Positions 5,454-5,923 of a DNA stretch of 5,923 nt are shown in pieces (position 1 is the first letter of the stretch; each line of letters opens with the position of its first letter). Both the position numbers and the translations under genes were made by a program. Under the pieces are notes generated by a model, which had not been told where the DNA came from, searched no databases, and saw only the letters and a program-made list of their open reading frames with translations. The DNA is from JANXQE01 sp035294005 (lineage in GTDB: Bacteria > Verrucomicrobiota > Verrucomicrobiia > Limisphaerales > UBA8199), in contig DATGLT010000058.1 of assembly GCA_035294005.1 (NCBI GenBank), positions 1 to 5,923 on the forward strand, read 5' to 3'.

Positions 5454-5923
5454 TTAGGCCACCGCTGGCACTGGATGCAATGACGGACCGAAACTGAGTC
5501 GCGCAGCTTGGGCCTGAGCGTGTTCGTTGCTCAAGTGGCCGTAGACCTTCCCGATCAGGACCCCGCCATCCTTATGCCCCACCCACCTGGCAATAGTCAT
5601 GAAGTCGATTCCGCTCATCACCGCATAGCTGATAAAGTGGTGTCGGCAATCGTGAAACCCGAAGTGCTGAAGGTGTTCCGGCAAGCCGGGCGCTCTCCTC
5701 ACAAGGTGCGCGCCGCGGCACTCGGGGCAGCTCTGTGGAAGTTCCAAGCCAAACGAAACCTTTCTACAATCCCCGCAGATCCACCCAGGCGTAGCTCGGG
5801 CCAGTAGCAGAGACTCACGGAACGTTTTGGCACGGTCGTCCTCTTCGCCACGTTGTGGGCTTGGAAAAACCCATTTGGAATCTGGCACGCGACGACTGTG
5901 CATCTCCCGCAAGTGAGCCTCGA
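5454..5923 (-). CDS. Tyrosine recombinase (phage-type integrase), C-terminal catalytic part, 5' end outside window
   Basis: This is the last 155 codons of a site-specific recombinase that would integrate and excise the element by DNA cleavage through a catalytic tyrosine. The frame is open to the window edge; the TTG at 5912 is only an internal Leu codon. Visible motifs, numbered from the edge, are WVFPS at 17-21, the box II signature H90-D-C-R93-H-H-F, G115-H116 in WVGH, and the nucleophile Y127 in KVYGHL. The first catalytic Arg must lie outside the window. An unusual segment sits between the FPS motif and box II: C49-x2-C52-x12-C65-x2-C68, a zinc-ribbon-like pattern. The stop is TAA at 5456-5454, 22 bases before the next gene, which suggests co-transcription. 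The family call rests on the ordered catalytic residues and is strong. The attachment specificity is unknown. Confidence 0.93.
   Translation of the reverse strand, partial: EAHLREMHSRRVPDSKWVFPSPQRGEEDDRAKTFRESLLLARATPGWICGDCRKVSFGLELPQSCPECRGAHLVRRAPGLPEHLQHFGFHDCRHHFISYAVMSGIDFMTIARWVGHKDGGVLIGKVYGHLSNEHAQAQAARLSFGPSLHPVPAVA

Overview
The window is a compact, one-strand piece of a mobile genetic element, most likely a temperate phage, prophage, phage-plasmid or phage satellite. Every gene I can support lies on the minus strand, so transcription runs from the right edge (5923) to the left edge (1). The evidence for a mobile element is the catalytic end of a tyrosine recombinase (integrase) at the right, a small excisionase/AlpA-like DNA-binding protein, and a phage-type replication initiator at the left, with short unknown genes between them. 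Genes are tightly packed with stop/start overlaps (TAGTG, GTGA, TAATG, ATGA), and GTG and TTG starts are used. The host cannot be fixed from the sequence. The DNA is moderately GC-rich and the proteins do not look enterobacterial. A Verrucomicrobia, Planctomycetes or Acidobacteria-type host is only a guess.

Layout in transcription order (right to left): integrase C-terminal part (5923-5454, cut by the window edge) with an inserted CxxC...CxxC zinc-ribbon-like segment; a 390-residue basic protein of unknown function (5431-4259); a helix-turn-helix excisionase-like protein (4211-3963) preceded by a perfect inverted repeat; a small helical protein (3966-3679); a 491-residue cysteine-free helical protein with a Pro/Thr/Asn-rich linker, resembling phage virion or internal proteins (3635-2160); a 106-residue unknown (2160-1840); a possible 22-codon ORF (1777-1709); a 411-residue replication initiator (1712-477); a small protein with a W-x-L-T-L-R-P...LLK..LR.FGFRC pattern (415-260); and the first 71 codons of another gene (213-1), cut by the left edge. 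No stretch over 300 bases lacks a gene. I saw no tRNA, rRNA, CRISPR array or insertion sequence.

The most interesting signal is inside the initiator gene. A cluster of direct repeats built on GTGG-CCC (811-977) lies next to a strongly AT-rich block (757-810). This is the arrangement of a lambda-O-type origin, where iterons sit within the initiator's own coding sequence. Just downstream of the gene (428-457) the same GTGGAC hexamer recurs four times as nested palindromes, together with a DnaA-box-like TTGTCCACA. Other points worth checking are a U_UUU_UUU slippery run in the correct phase that could fuse the 390-residue protein to the HTH protein, and two inverted repeats at gene starts that could be operators.
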